Both the position numbers and the translations under genes were made by a program. Below the pieces are notes generated by a model. That model did not search any database. It worked only from the letters and a program-made list of their open reading frames with translations, and was not told where the DNA came from. From assembly GCA_003833135.1 (NCBI GenBank), contig QZLH01000007.1, positions 85,693-149,692 on the forward strand: a stretch of DNA of 64,000 bases, in the 5' to 3' direction. This stretch comes from Oehlia diaphana. Lineage: Eukaryota > Glomeromycota > Glomeromycetes > Glomerales > Glomeraceae. Shown here in pieces: positions 34,454-50,599 of this stretch; the first letter of the stretch is position 1; each line of letters starts with the position of its first letter.

Positions 34454-37400
34454 TTATTTATAATTGCTCATGTTTGTTACTAATTCCATATTTTTGGCAA
34501 GTACCTGATGTTTGATAAATATATTAATAAATGTAAAATTTTGAATAAATAATTATTAATATTAGAACAAACTCACCTCTTTTAATTCTGCATCCATAGA
34601 TTTTATTTTCTTTTCCATCTCATTTCTTTCTTTCATTACCTTATCTTTTTCACTTATAGAATCTGCATACCTTTGTTGAACATTCATAATTTTTTCATTC
34701 AATTTATTACATTCAAAACGCGACTCCCTTAACGAATTCTCTAATTCTGATAACCGTTTTTCCAGTATATCCACTTTCTTCGCGTCATCATTATTAAACC
34801 GATCTGTAGTATTTGTTGTAGTTATATTACGTTGACGTTTTTCAAGTTCTGCCAATCGTGATTGTGTAAATTCGGTTATTTTAACAATTTCATCTTCTTT
34901 CTGCTTGTTAAGCTCTTGTATTGATAATTGATGTTTTTTAAAGATCTGTTTCTTTTCTTCTTCGTGTTCAATTGCCATAGTTTTAATTTTGTCACGAAGA
35001 CCACCTACTGTTTTTTCTGCTTGTGTTATGGAATGTTCAAATGCTGTTATTGTTGAGTTTTTTTCTTGGTGAAATTCTTGAAGTTGTTGGGTAAGAGTTG
35101 CAATCTGAGCTTCGAGATTCTGATGTATAGCTTTATATTCTTCAATTTGCATCGTGAGACTAGTTATTTTAGAAGTGTCTATAATTGGACTTTTTGGACC
35201 ATCTCGACTTGAAGAACGGGAATGATTTAATACTATTGCTTCTTTTTCAATAAGATTATGCTTAAGATCCGAGACTTGATTATGTAAATCTTCGATCTCT
35301 GTCATTGAATCTTTAAGTCTGTTTTGAAGGTCATTTATTTTTGCATCCGCATTTCGTTTTGCTTGTTCAGCATCAGTTTCAAAAGCACGCAATTTCGTAG
35401 TTAAACGATTTGTTGAAGACTCAAGACTATCAATACGAGCTTGTGACTGTTTTTTGAACATTTCAAGGTTTGAAATTTCAATATCCTTATTCACACATTC
35501 TTGCAATGCTGCTTCTAATTTTTGTGATAATTCTAACTGTTTTGTTTCGGCTTCTTTAGCTTCTTGTAAAAGTTCTTCTAATTCTTCGGAATGTTTCCTT
35601 GTATGATCTAATTTATCATAAAGTTCTTCTAATGTTGAATCTTTTTCTCTCAGCTCAAGTTCATAATTAGAAACAAGATCGGCTTCTTTTCGATTCCAAG
35701 TTTCTCGTTCTGCTGCATTTTCTTTCATAAAAGTTTGCATACTATTTTGGTGATCTTCCAACAATTTTGATAGAGATACTTTTTGTTTTTCAATAATCTC
35801 TACATTATTTGTTAACTCTTCAAAGGCTTTCACCTTTTCATTATAATCAGATTTAATTTTTGTTAACTCATTATCCAATTTGTCTCTTTGAGATTCCATT
35901 TCTTGCAACTGAATTTGTAAGTCTTTATAATTTTTTTCCCAATATGTTTTCACTGTAGAAACGGTATTAGCAAGTTTATCACGTTCATTCTCCAATTCAA
36001 TCATTTTATTGTTTACTATTGAGTTTTCATCCCGAAGTCGTCTCATTTCATCATTAGCTTTCTTCAGTTCTTCTGCCATCTTTTCTTTTTCTAGGGTGAC
36101 TGTTCTATTATTAGCTTCAAGATCTTCCACTTTAGAGCGAATAGCGGCAATTTCATTAGATAGTTGTTGATTTTTAGTAGCCAATTGCTGATGTTTTTCA
36201 GTTAATTCCTTGTAAGAAGATTCCGCATTTGCAAGATAGTGAGTAGTTTCCTCTAATTCTTTTACAGTTTTGGAATTTTGTAAACTATTTTGCTCTAGTC
36301 TTGAATTTTTATCGATTAATTCACTCACTTTAATTTTATATTCTTTTTCAAGTTTATCACGAAGTTCTTGTAACTCTTTTTGATGACTAGTTTCCAATTT
36401 TTTACGAAGTGATGCTAATGATTGTTCATGTTCTTTTTCTTGTTGTTCTTTAAGTTTATTGAAATTTTGTGATTCTAATTCATTACTTTCAGCTTGTTTA
36501 CGTTCAATTTGAAGTTGAAGTCGGTTTATTATTTCAGATTTATCTTTAATCAAACTTTCCAAATCTTCACAATGTTCTTTCGCTTCGTTAAATTCCAGTT
36601 CTAAATTAGATAGTTGAATTCGTAAGTTTGAAAGTTCCATATTAGTATCACTTAATTGTTCACGAAGTGTTTCAATAATTTGTCCAGATTCTTTTTCTAC
36701 TTTTATCCTAGCATTCAATTGTCCTTTAATTACTTCTTCAGTTTTTTGTTGGAATTCTTTTATCATGTTACTAGTTTTTTCTTTATCTCTATTAAGATCT
36801 TTTACTTCTCGTAATGAACGAGCATATTCCTCCTGTAATTCAACTATTTGAGCATCTTTTTGTTTATTTGCAGTTTCCAATGAATATAATTGAGTTTTTA
36901 AATCTAACAATGCAGATTCTTTTTCTCGCTTGTAATTAACCCAAGAAACTTCAGCGGCTTTTTTTTCACCCAATTCACGCATAAGTCCATCGATCTGATT
37001 CCGTAGTTCCCTCTCTCTGTCAATTATTCTCCGATCTTGTTGATCTTTTATTTGCGCAAAAGTTATTTTTGTTTCTCCTCTTATCATTGAATCTAATTGT
37101 CCTGCATGTTCACGACGAAGTATTTCTATTTCTTTCTCACATTCTTTCCTATTGGACTGCATTTCAACTTGAAAATTATTTTTACTCTCCATTAACTCGT
37201 CTTCAGCTTTTTCTTTGTATCTTTTCATTGTCTTTAATCCCGCTATTAATTTATTTTTTTCTGCATCATGAAGTCTCAATAATTCTTCTTTTTGAGATTC
37301 ATATTGAACAGATAATTCATTTTTTATTTTTTCCTCATTGTCTTTATTTTGATTCATCAATTTTGTTCTTAATATATCCATTTCTGAACCACTTTCTTTT

Positions 37401-38071
37401 TTCATATTCTCCATACTATTTTTAAGTTCTTGTATTATTTTTTCAAATTCCTGTTTATGATCATTTTTTGACTTTTCATAATCCAATTTTGTTTTATCCA
37501 ATTGAGTTTTATGTTCTTTTCGTAATTGTTCAAGTTCTTCTTTGTGCTGTTGATGTTGTTTTTCAAGTTTTGTTATGAAAGCCTCATAATCATTTATTTG
37601 AAAATCATTAAGGGAAGTTTTAGTATCACTGTTTGATAGGGAAAGTCCAGCTTTCATATAATCAAATTTAGAATCTAAATCATCGACCGGAGTTGTAATA
37701 CGTGTACTAGTAGAACTAACTGAATTATCCGATGAAGTAATTTGTAAACTTGAATCCGAAGAACTATCATCTCTTTCATGCTTTTTATATTGCAAAAGGT
37801 CAAGCTCAAGGTTTATCGGTGAATGTACTTTTTCAATTTTTGAAGGATTAATTTTTACGTCTTTAGATAGAGAAGTATGAATGCTTTGATTAACACTATT
37901 TTCTCTTGTAAAGAGTTCCACGTTTTTACGAGTTCCAAATAAAGCCATTTGAGACATTGCGTTTTTGTTAGGAGTTTGAACGACTTCTTTCTCACGATAT
38001 GAATTATTATAAATGTTGGTAGTTTTCCAACTATTATTTTGAAATTTCGTTAATGCACTTTTAAAAGCCAT
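34454..38071 (-). CDS. Large coiled-coil protein (~1181 aa)
   Basis: The largest exon in the window (38071 to 34575) encodes 1165 residues. A short final exon starting after ...atcag near 34504 adds VLAKNMELVTNMSNYK and a stop at 34454-34456. Residues 1 to about 165 are a low-complexity head rich in Ser, Thr and Asn (SSSDSSLQITSSDNSVSSTS). From about residue 165 to the end the sequence is nearly continuous heptad coiled coil, rich in Glu, Lys, Gln and Leu, with a break near residues 960-985 (SRSSSRDGPKSPIIDTSKI). This resembles tethers such as golgins, spindle-pole or eisosome scaffolds, but coiled coils match many proteins by composition alone, so I do not assign a function. Having almost no introns is odd next to its intron-dense neighbours. 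Confidence 0.85.
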
Positions 38072-38498
38072 GAAATTTGCATTCTATGTATTCTATGTGA
38101 TATAAAAGTAAAAATTTTTATATAACGCCCGAGGACAATATATATATATAATTTTTGTTGTTTGTTAACATGAAAGAAGTGTGTGACAATAAATGAAACC
38201 ACGAGGAATTAATGAACCCTACAAACCCTGCCGTTTTTGTTTAATTTAGTTAATTAACTATTTCCTATTTTGTTCTTGCATGCATTTACTCATAACACTC
38301 ATCAAACGCATCATCAAACACATCCGCTGATCTTGTATAATCAATATATTAAAACTCATTATTTATACCGGAGATGCACAATTAAAAAAAACTGTGTGAA
38401 ATTTAATATGGATAGGACTAGGCTTTTACCTAGCCTTTTTAAGGATAGGTTTTCCATTATTTATTTTCAATTTTTTAATAATTTGATCGCGACCTAAA
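38072..38498. other. Divergent promoter region
   Basis: 427 bases between the divergent coiled-coil and amino-acid transporter genes. A short inverted repeat (taggctttt acctagcct) lies near 38419-38440, close to the transporter start. The open frame starting at 38270 looks random. Confidence 0.4.
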
Positions 38499-40280
38499 AT
38501 GTCATCGATATCTATCGAAGAAGAAACTCCTTCAACAAGCAGTGCTATATTCGAAAATGATCAGAATAATGACCATATAGATCAGTCACCTTTATTAGGG
38601 GAAAGTATAGATGTCGAAGTTGAAAGCGAATGCGAAGATGAAATAACCGGGACTGCCAATTATTTATCTTGTACGGTAGGTTAGAAATAATGATATTTTA
38701 TGTGGAGAGGGTCAGTAAATTCCCTTTGTTTTATTGGTTCACGCTTTTTGTTTGTACGTTTTTTTTTAAAAATGAAATAGGTAAATCTTGCCAACACTAT
38801 TCTTGGAACAGGCATGTTGGCCATGGTACTTATTTTTTTTAGTTACGATGTATTTCTGTATGTGATTATTACGATCCCTGTTAAATTCTTTTCCTTTATA
38901 AGCCAGCAGCCGTAGCATCAGTTGGACTTTTAATGGGTAGTATGATGATAGTTTATGCAGCTATCACTTCTGGGCTTGGATTATATTTTTTATCCCGTAG
39001 TGCTTCACACACATTTGGACGTAAGTCCTCATTTTTTGCCGTATCAAAGTTAACATACCCATCAGCTGCTTTATTATTCGATGCTGCAATTGCCATAAAG
39101 TGTTTCGGAGTTGCCGTTTCATATTTAATCATTGTTGGTGATTTGATGCCACAAGTGATAAGCGGTTCCTTGGGTGATAAGTTAGCTGACGAATATTCTC
39201 TACTTATGGATCGACGATTTTGGATAACCATTTTTATGTTTGTTATTATACCTTTGGCCTTTTTAAAGAGACTTGATTCTTTAAGACATACTAGTTTAAT
39301 TGCATTAATTGCTGTAGTTTATTTGGTATTTATTGTTATTTATCATTATTTTGGACCTGATTATAAGGCTCCTCCAAAAGAAAAATTGCATTATATAAAA
39401 TTTTCAACGAAATTCTTTACAAATTTACCGATTTTCATATTCGCTTTTACGTGTCATCAAAATGTGAGTAATAATTTGTGAATTTTTGTGTTTTTGTATT
39501 CGTTAATAATATTGAAGTTCTTTTAGGTATTTTCCATTTATAACGAACATATAGATAATAGCCAAGCAAGCATCAACAGAGTAATTTTTAGTGCAATCGG
39601 TACTACGGCTACAGTTTATCAAATCATTGGACTATTGGGATATCTGAGCTTTGGTGATGATGTTTTACCTAATGTCATTTCAATGTGTAAGTATTTTATT
39701 AAAAGCCTACCTTAAATTCCTTTGCAGAATAACTAATTCACTTTTTTTTTATAAAAAAAAAAGACGAAACAAGCGTTTTTGTTACAATTGGCCGAGTAGC
39801 ATTTGTAATATTGATACTTTTCTCTTATCCATTACAAGCACATCCAGCTCGTGCTTGTTTAGATAAAATATTTTCATTCGCATCACCTTCTAGAAATGGT
39901 TATAGTAAGCTTTCTTCTCTAGACATGTCAAATATTAAATTTATAATATTAACTACTGGTATTTTAATATCAAGTTATGTTATTGCGATCCTTGTATCAA
40001 AATTAGATTTGGTAAGTAATAACATATCATAAATCCATAAAGAAATTATAAAATAATAAATTATTATTTTTTTTATAAATAGGTCCTTGCATTTGTAGGA
40101 TCAACAGGATCTACCACAATTTCTTTTATATTACCAGGAATGTTTTATTACAAAATTCATGAAAATGATCCATGGGACAAAAAGAAAATATTAGCAACTT
40201 TTTTGGCTTTTTATGGATTATGCGTCATGGCTATCTGTTTAACTTTAAATATTAAAAAAGTTGCTTCTGGAAATTATTAA
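38499..40280 (+). CDS. Amino-acid transporter, AVT/SLC38 family
   Basis: A multi-pass amino-acid/auxin-permease-family protein of about 470 residues and some 11 membrane segments. The acidic N-terminal tail (IDVEVESECEDE) leads into the family signature NLANTILGTGMLAMPAAVAS, joined across two short introns. Further blocks are the KCFGVAVSYLIIVGDLMPQV segment, FTCHQNVFSIYNEH and the GYLSFGDDVLPNV region, ending LNIKKVASGNY at 40278-40280. It looks most like fungal vacuolar Avt5/6/7, which export amino acids from the vacuole; subfamily and direction are inferred. Six exons, with a 5' exon of about 175 bases. An active amino-acid exporter would be relevant to TORC1/Rheb signalling but no direct link is visible. 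Confidence 0.9.
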
Positions 40281-40510
40281 ATTGTTAGATAAACATGTAT
40301 GAATTAGATGTTATATGTACTAGAAATTTTATTATAATAGAAATTGCCTTTAATATGCAATTGAAATTTTCTATAATAGTGTGTTATATAAAGGATTGTC
40401 CCTCATTGAATAAGATTTATTATGTTATTATTATTGTCGATATTCAAACAATAATATAAAGCTATCTATTATAAATACATTACTTTTTTTTTCTAAAGTC
40501 ACTACATAAC

Positions 40511-41749
40511 TTAAGCTTCAATATCATCTTGCATCATGTTTCCTCCAAGGACAACTTTCTCTCCAGGAGCAAAAGCTGGCATTCCAAGATATGGACATGT
40601 CGAACATCTGAATGCATCTCCAAGATAACACTAAATTTAAATAAAGATTTATTAATCTATTTTTAGGCTTAAATAAAAAGTAAACACATTAAAATACATA
40701 CACTTCCACAAGATGAAGTTGGCGCAGCTGCTTTACTTTCTTTTTCTAATTCCTCCGCAAAACCGCATGAACAATTCTTGCAAGCTTTTCGTTTTCCACT
40801 AGTTTCACAGTCAGGTCCTATAATTACAAATTTAATACGTAAACATACTAAAATAGTTAATAGATAATAATTTTCTTTCATGACACTTACGAATTAAAGT
40901 GCTCTTATCAGGTTTAATCAAGTCACTTTCGTCTAGTAAATTATTTTCGTCCTCTAATTCATCATCGTCATCAACAGAAAGAGACCAAACAGAAACTTTA
41001 TTTGCAGTGCCATTGACTATAAAACAAAATATCGAATTAAAATTTTTTTTTTGTGGATAAATCGAAATAATTGCTACATACCATTTTGAACTTTTTTGGC
41101 AAACGGTAAAGTAAATGAAGCACCGATTTCATAAACTGGTTTTTTAACTACGACTTCTACCAAATTTAACTGTCCCTTTAATGACTGAACTAGTTCTTGT
41201 TTTTTATTTTCATCTTTAATTCCCCAAACTTGTTCCATAGTATTAAATAAATCATTTAATTCAACTTCAGTAGTACCTCTGATTTCTATGTCAACAAAAC
41301 CAGCTAATTTAAGTTCACTGACTAAACTTTCACTAGTGCGAATGATCGGAATATCAGTAGAAGATCTTGGAGCAAGTAAAACGGGCTCTCTAAGACAAAG
41401 AGTACCTCCAGGTACTAATATTGAAGCCAATTTAGAAAGTGTCGTGGTATTGTGAGCAAAAGCCAAGGAACCATCAAGATTAGTATAAATATAATTGTAT
41501 GTGGAGTTTGGAAGATCGCCTGAAATAAAAGAATAATAAAATTTCATAATTTGAAAATAATACAAAAATAAAAACTAAGCTTTAAAACAAACCATGAACC
41601 ACTCGATCTAAAGTTTCATCGACGACAAGGCCATTTTCAGTGACCTTTTGCATCAATTGCCCTTTAGTGTCATTAATTTTAAAAGAATCTGAATGAGACG
41701 TGTTGATCAAGAGAACCTTACTTCCGGGTAAAATTTGCGTGAAAGACAT
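40511..41749 (-). CDS. DRE2: Anamorsin/Dre2, cytosolic Fe-S assembly
   Basis: An electron carrier of the CIA machinery, working with the diflavin reductase Tah18. The start [20 protein letters not shown] opens the methyltransferase-like N-terminal domain ([20 protein letters not shown] and the [11 protein letters not shown] strand). An acidic linker ([14 protein letters not shown]) follows. The C-terminal CIAPIN1 domain carries both iron-sulphur motifs: C-x8-C-x2-C-x-C in [15 protein letters not shown], and the twin CxxC pair in [15 protein letters not shown]. It ends NMMQDDIEA at 40511-40513. The length is about 270 residues. It is head-to-head with ARMC7, 153 bases apart. Confidence 0.95.
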
Positions 41750-41902
41750 GTTTACAAGAATTCTAGGTGTGTATGTAAGTATATTCTACTCGGTGAGATG
41801 TTTATATATAGAAAACTAAAAACTAGCAAAATATGATTTGTAATACTAATCGATCTAGTGTAACTAATAAGAACTAAATCTTATCTCCCTTGTTGAATAA
41901 TA

Positions 41903-42840
41903 ATGTTTTCAACGCGTCGACAGCTTGAAAGAAGAACGGGTAAATCTGGAACTCCAAGGTATTAATTAAAGAAATTTAAATTTAAAAATATAATTAATTA
42001 AAGAAAATATTATTTTATAGATTTGAATATCTTGAAGAACTTGTTAATGAGTATCAGAATACAAATGATCAAGGTAATTCTAAATAAGTTATTGTTAATT
42101 TCGTCAATTTTTTTGTGTTAATATTTTCTTTTTCCAGAGGCTAAATATCAAGTATTAGCAAATTTAGCTAATTTCGCATACGATCCTATTAACTATGATT
42201 GGCTTTTGCAATTAAATGTAGTAGATTTATTTCTCGGTCAGTATATCTTTTCAAGTCATCATATTTTGAATTATAACGATTTATAACCAAATAAAAATTT
42301 GTTTTAGATACTTTAAGTGAGCCTGATGAAAAATTAAAGGAATTTGGTTTAGGTGGACTATGCAATTTATGTTTAGGTAATTAATAAACAAAAAAAATTT
42401 TATTGTTGTACATTTTTTAACGTATATTTACTTATCCTTAGAGACTCGAAATAAAGAGCATATAATTGACAATGGTGGAATTCCAATGATAATTGATTGT
42501 TTATCCAACGAAAATTTAAATACACAATTGTCAGCAATAACAACATTAATTTTCTTGATAACACCAAAAAGTGAACAATGTAAGTAATTCTACACTTTCA
42601 ATTGTAAAATTTTATATTTTAATTGATATATAGTGTTTTGATTTGTTAGTTATTCTAACGGAACATGTTAAGGAAGAAATCATTAAATTATTACAATGCG
42701 ATAGCGTTTGTGTAAAGAATTTAGCTACTATATTTTTAGAAGACTATTTTTCTTCTAAAGTTGACAAGAATGCATCAGAGAATGTAAATGAATATAATAA
42801 ACAAAATAAGAAAAGAAAAGATAACGAATTAAATTACTAG
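41903..42840 (+). CDS. Armadillo-repeat protein, ARMC7 homologue
   Basis: A small armadillo-fold protein of about 200 residues. In animals ARMC7 is found in late spliceosomal complexes. The start [18 protein letters not shown] is followed by conserved blocks that match the animal protein closely: [39 protein letters not shown], and [18 protein letters not shown]. The C-terminus is basic ([14 protein letters not shown]). Six exons with short introns. It shares a short divergent promoter with Dre2. Confidence 0.88.
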
Positions 42841-42981
42841 AAATGAAATTTTTACCGGATATTATTGAAGATATGATCAACTAATACTGATAATTGCAAT
42901 ATAAAATAAAAAAATATCAAAAACCCACACTCTATAAAAAATATAAATCACTAACTAACCCACATGAAATTTTCATAATTG

Positions 42982-43854
42982 TTACTCTAAAAGATCAGAA
43001 TAATCAATTTCTATGACAAAAAAAATAGCATCTCCATCTTTGGTTCTACAAACAAATCTAATTGGTTGATTGTTTAATACTTTAGACATACTAAATTTAA
43101 TAATCATATCTGCATTCATCGTAGAAAAGTTAGTAAAGTTGTTAAAAAAATCACAACTATAGATATGAGAAGGATCAAAGACATAAGATTGACGAACGGA
43201 AGGGGCAAGGAAATATTTACGACGCTCCGAGGCATTTAGATTTTTATCGGGAAAGATGAGTTTGGTATCCTCTTCGAGATGATGCTTGCCATAGTAAACC
43301 CATGGTTCAATAGGTAACAAAGATGGAGAAGGATTATTAAAAGTCGGAGCTGGTTTCGAATCGCTTGTAATTTTACCACTTTTTTCATCAAATGACTGAT
43401 TATTGGAATCAGCTTTCCAAACTTTCACAATATTCATTCCACACATAACCCAACTACCAGCCCAAGGCCTCTTCTTCTTAAAAATTTCATCAGCGTTAAA
43501 ACCAGGATCAATAAATTTTGCGAATTGAACAGCAAATTTAGATCCCATTGGAGGCTTAACACTTGATTCAGTTTCCGCGCAAAACATTACATCGTCAAAG
43601 GTCCATAAATGATCATCCCTGTTAGGATTCGTTGGTTTAAAACGTCCTTGAAATTGAAAAGAAAAAAATCTCCGATGGTTTTCAAAATAGGGACAAGTTT
43701 TTTTAACTAAATCGTTTTTGTAATGATGATCCTGCAGCCTTACTGTTATATATCCGGTAAAATGAGAGGAATTGACGAATAAAGGATATTTATCATCATT
43801 TACATTGTATCGTTGAAGGGAAGTATAACTTGGCCCTATTCTTACAGTTGGCAT
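42982..43854 (-). CDS. DUF1769 / UPF0590 family protein
   Basis: An intronless 290-residue protein of a fungal family with no known function. The N-terminal half has the family's typical pattern: a beta-rich strand block (YFENHRRFFSFQFQGRFK), then DDVMFCAETE, then FIDPGFNADEI and KKRPWAGSWVMCGMNIVKVW. A variable Ser/Asn/Pro linker follows. The C-terminal half (RRKYFLAPSVRQSYVFDPSH, then YSCDFFNNF) also fits. The ending reads DAIFFVIEIDYSDLLE. There is no signal peptide or membrane segment, so it is probably cytosolic or nuclear. The lack of introns contrasts with its neighbours. Confidence 0.85.
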   Translation of the reverse strand: MPTVRIGPSYTSLQRYNVNDDKYPLFVNSSHFTGYITVRLQDHHYKNDLVKKTCPYFENHRRFFSFQFQGRFKPTNPNRDDHLWTFDDVMFCAETESSVKPPMGSKFAVQFAKFIDPGFNADEIFKKKRPWAGSWVMCGMNIVKVWKADSNNQSFDEKSGKITSDSKPAPTFNNPSPSLLPIEPWVYYGKHHLEEDTKLIFPDKNLNASERRKYFLAPSVRQSYVFDPSHIYSCDFFNNFTNFSTMNADMIIKFSMSKVLNNQPIRFVCRTKDGDAIFFVIEIDYSDLLE

Positions 43855-44997
43855 TTTGTTCTTATAAATGTAAACTATGTAAACTATACAAACAAATTAT
43901 GTAAAAACGGAAGAGTCCAGCTAATCCGTTGTTGTTTGTGCAGAAGAAATATATATAAATATAAATAATTACAAATTAGGGTATTTATATATAGTATTTG
44001 TTAATTTGTACAATGTCTGGTGAAACAAATTTGTGATACGAGTTTCAAGTCTTTTTAGATCGGTTAAAAGTAAACATACAAAGCCATGCAGTGTGATGCA
44101 TTGTGGCTTGAAGTTAATAGGAAAGTACAATGTATTATAGTCACTATGTAGTCATGTAGGGCGCAAGACTACCGTTTTTGATTTTGAGACGAATAGATTA
44201 TATAGCATTGCAAAGATTTGTAAATTATATCTTTTAAGAGTTGATTTTATATTTTATTATTTTTTAATTTTTTTTCGCCAAGATAATAAAAGTAACCTGT
44301 TACAGAATTTCGGAAAAACCAAACCCCAAACATCTTTTATGAACAGTCTTATGATATTAATATTTGTTTTTAACGAAAGAAAATTTTTTTAGCATACATA
44401 ATAGACTAAAAAAACCAGAAAAAAAAATTGATATCGGTTTTTTGAGGAATAAAAAGTCGAAATATTTTTTGTTTTTACCGTGTATGTAAATATACCTCTT
44501 TTCGTAATCATTGTACAACCAACTTAAAAAGCATCGTCTCCTTGATCAAAAACGATATATTTGCATGTAGGGAGGCTTTTTATATTAGTCTTGTATGGAA
44601 GTGTTGACATGAGTTCATATTGTTTTCACGTCATCATTTTTCACAAAATAATTTCTTTTATGTTTCTTTCTTTCCCGTACCCGCGAGTAGCTTCTTGATG
44701 CCAAACAAATTTTCTTTGTATGTAAAAAAAAATTTTTTTTTTTATTCATTCATTTCTTTTCCTTTTTTTTTCTTATTAAAAACTTGCTTTTTTTATTACT
44801 TCAAACCTGATGTTATTTTAGGATCTTTGTTTTTATGCACACAAATTGTTTTTATCTTGTTCTAGATTATTTATGATTTAATTTTTTTTTTCTCTAATGA
44901 CTCTATATAACTCCTTAGAAAACGGTTTATCCGTTCGCGGTCACGACTTAACAGGGAAAGCGGATCGGCTCTTGCCAGAGGTAACGAAATCCGTGAT
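43855..44997. other. Divergent intergenic region, ~1.1 kb
   Basis: It separates DUF1769 (-) from the MATH-BTB gene (+). AT-rich, with a short, more GC-rich patch just before the BTB start (about 44925-44990) that may be 5' untranslated sequence. The 81-residue frame at 44620 is Phe-rich and looks random. Confidence 0.4.
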
Positions 44998-46146
44998 ATG
45001 AATACAGACCAGGCAACGCGACAACCTTCGAAACATGCTCAGGATCACTTCACTTATTCTTGGACGATCAGAAGTTTTAATGAACTCGTTACGTTTTACC
45101 CCAATGCCGGTTTTGTTTTAAGTGACAGATTCTGGTCACCACGACCTCCGTTAACGACTGATTTTTCTCCAACAAAAAATAAACAAAACGATCATCCATA
45201 CTTATGGCGTATAAAGCTATATCCTAACGGCGTAAATGAAGCAGCAAAAGGCCATATATCTTTATATTTGGTAGCTATACAAACTCCTTATGAAAAAGAA
45301 ACAAATATAACATTTCGAGATAAAACTTTTAAGTTAGAAGTATATCGACTTACATCGGATCCTAATTCAACACCATTTTCTTCATCAATTCCTACTCTCA
45401 TTCGAAATGAGACGTTTACTATGAAATTCGAATTTGATGGTTTAGATGATTTTGGTCGTCATCGTTTTTGTTCATTTGAAAATTTATTTCCAAATAGTGA
45501 TACAAGTTCAGATATTGATTTGCTTGTAAAAGTTCATGTTTTTAATACGACCACAACTGATGATACTTCAGATGAACCTATAGAACAAATTGAATCTGAA
45601 TTCCCTTCCTTTAAACAGCATCTAGATGATGGAAAGTTTAGTGACGTAGAATTCACTTTTGATTGTGGATCAGTTATAAAAGCACATCGAATAATTCTTG
45701 CGACGAGATCATCTTATTTTGAAAAATTATTGGGTGATAAATGGAAAGAAGGACAAATGAAAACAATACCTATAAAACATATGGAATATACTACTTTTCG
45801 TTCTATATTATATTACCTTTACACGGGCAAATTAGAAGTTAGATTAGAATTTGATGTATTAAAAGATGTTTATTCAAAAGCTGATATGTTAAATTTAGAA
45901 AGATTCGGTGAAATGGTAGCCGAACGGATTGCGGATATGGTAAATAGTGATAATTGGGATGAAATATTACTGTTAGCATGGGAAGTTGGTGATACCCGCT
46001 TGAAAGAAGCCGCACTAGAATATGCAGTAACAAGGTGGGATGAAATTAGGGATAGTGAGAATATGAAAAGGGTAATGGCTTGTGGTAATATGGGTTGGAT
46101 TGAAGAGTTAATGAAAGCTAGATATATAAGTATGCAAATTTCATAA
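44998..46146 (+). CDS. MATH-BTB protein (SPOP-like)
   Basis: An intronless 382-residue protein. The MATH-like N-terminal domain starts at HFTYSWTIRSFNEL and continues with LWRIKLYPNGVNEAAKGHIS and a FTMKFEFDGLDDFG block. The BTB/POZ domain follows (residues ~205-310): FSDVEFTFDCGSVIKAHRII, LATRSSYFEKLLGDKWKEGQ and SILYYLYTGKLEV. A BACK-like helical tail follows (LLLAWEVGDTRLKEAALEY). MATH-BTB proteins are substrate adaptors for Cullin-3 ubiquitin ligases. Such genes are highly expanded in Rhizophagus-type genomes, so this is probably one of many paralogues. The lack of introns suits recent, perhaps retroposition-driven, expansion. Confidence 0.93.
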   Translation: MNTDQATRQPSKHAQDHFTYSWTIRSFNELVTFYPNAGFVLSDRFWSPRPPLTTDFSPTKNKQNDHPYLWRIKLYPNGVNEAAKGHISLYLVAIQTPYEKETNITFRDKTFKLEVYRLTSDPNSTPFSSSIPTLIRNETFTMKFEFDGLDDFGRHRFCSFENLFPNSDTSSDIDLLVKVHVFNTTTTDDTSDEPIEQIESEFPSFKQHLDDGKFSDVEFTFDCGSVIKAHRIILATRSSYFEKLLGDKWKEGQMKTIPIKHMEYTTFRSILYYLYTGKLEVRLEFDVLKDVYSKADMLNLERFGEMVAERIADMVNSDNWDEILLLAWEVGDTRLKEAALEYAVTRWDEIRDSENMKRVMACGNMGWIEELMKARYISMQIS

Positions 46147-46725
46147 ATTATATGTTTTCTCCCTATTTAAGAAACTTGTTTATTTATAATCAAATAATTC
46201 AAAAAAAAAAAAAATATTTAAATATATTAATAAACAATATAAAAAATTCACTTTATAACAAGATTTCTTGTTAATAAAAAATATAAATAATTTTTTTAGT
46301 AAAGTAAAATAGTACTAAACATTATACATATTCAAACATGTATTATTAACTGTAAATCTGTAATCAATAATCTTTTCAAAATATATATATGTGAAATAAA
46401 GATTTTTTGTAATAGTAGTTAACACAATTCTCTAGAAAACAAATAAAAAGTATATATATAAAAAAAATGAAATGAAAATACAATAAAATGAGAAATATAA
46501 AATCGAAAATAGTTAAGTTATTAATGGATACTGCTAATAATATCATTTAAACACTAAAGCCCAAATAGAATTTTAAATGTTCAATGTTGTTGTGTTTGAA
46601 GGTTTGCAGAAATAAACCAATAAATTAAAATAACTACAAATAATAAAATCACAAGAGTCCAGTTTAATCCCAGGAAAATAATATCTACATCATGATAACA
46701 ATAAACTAAGTAATAAATTAGTTCT
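46147..46725. other. Convergent 3' spacer
   Basis: About 580 AT-rich bases between the converging MATH-BTB and Rsp5 genes. A hydrophobic open frame without an ATG lies at 46581-46741 on the minus strand; see findings. Confidence 0.45.
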
Positions 46726-50391
<3,666 letters not shown>

Positions 50392-50599
50392 GTAGGAAAA
50401 CTTCGTCTTATTCCGTTATTTATAATATAAAAAATATCTTCGGTTTTAATCTAAGGTTTTATATATTATTATTCTTTTATTAACAACAATGATAATAAAT
50501 AAAGAGAACTGAAAAGAGCGAAAAGTATAGCTTGTGGCAACGAATTTTCTATGTTTTACAACGTAATTCCTGTAACTCCGACCTAAATCTAAAATGATG

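Noticed and set aside
37069..37425. 118-residue plus-strand open frame
   Set aside because: Antisense shadow of the coiled-coil gene; Phe/Leu-rich because it is the complement of Lys/Glu codons.
38400..38460. Terminator or riboswitch-like hairpin (taggctttt acctagcct)
   Set aside because: Short weak stem in a eukaryotic promoter region; no aptamer features.
38270..38497. 75-residue frame before the AVT transporter
   Set aside because: His/Thr-rich random composition, no splice into the transporter and no family.
44620..44865. 81-residue Phe-rich frame
   Set aside because: Composition follows T-tracts; no homology or gene structure.
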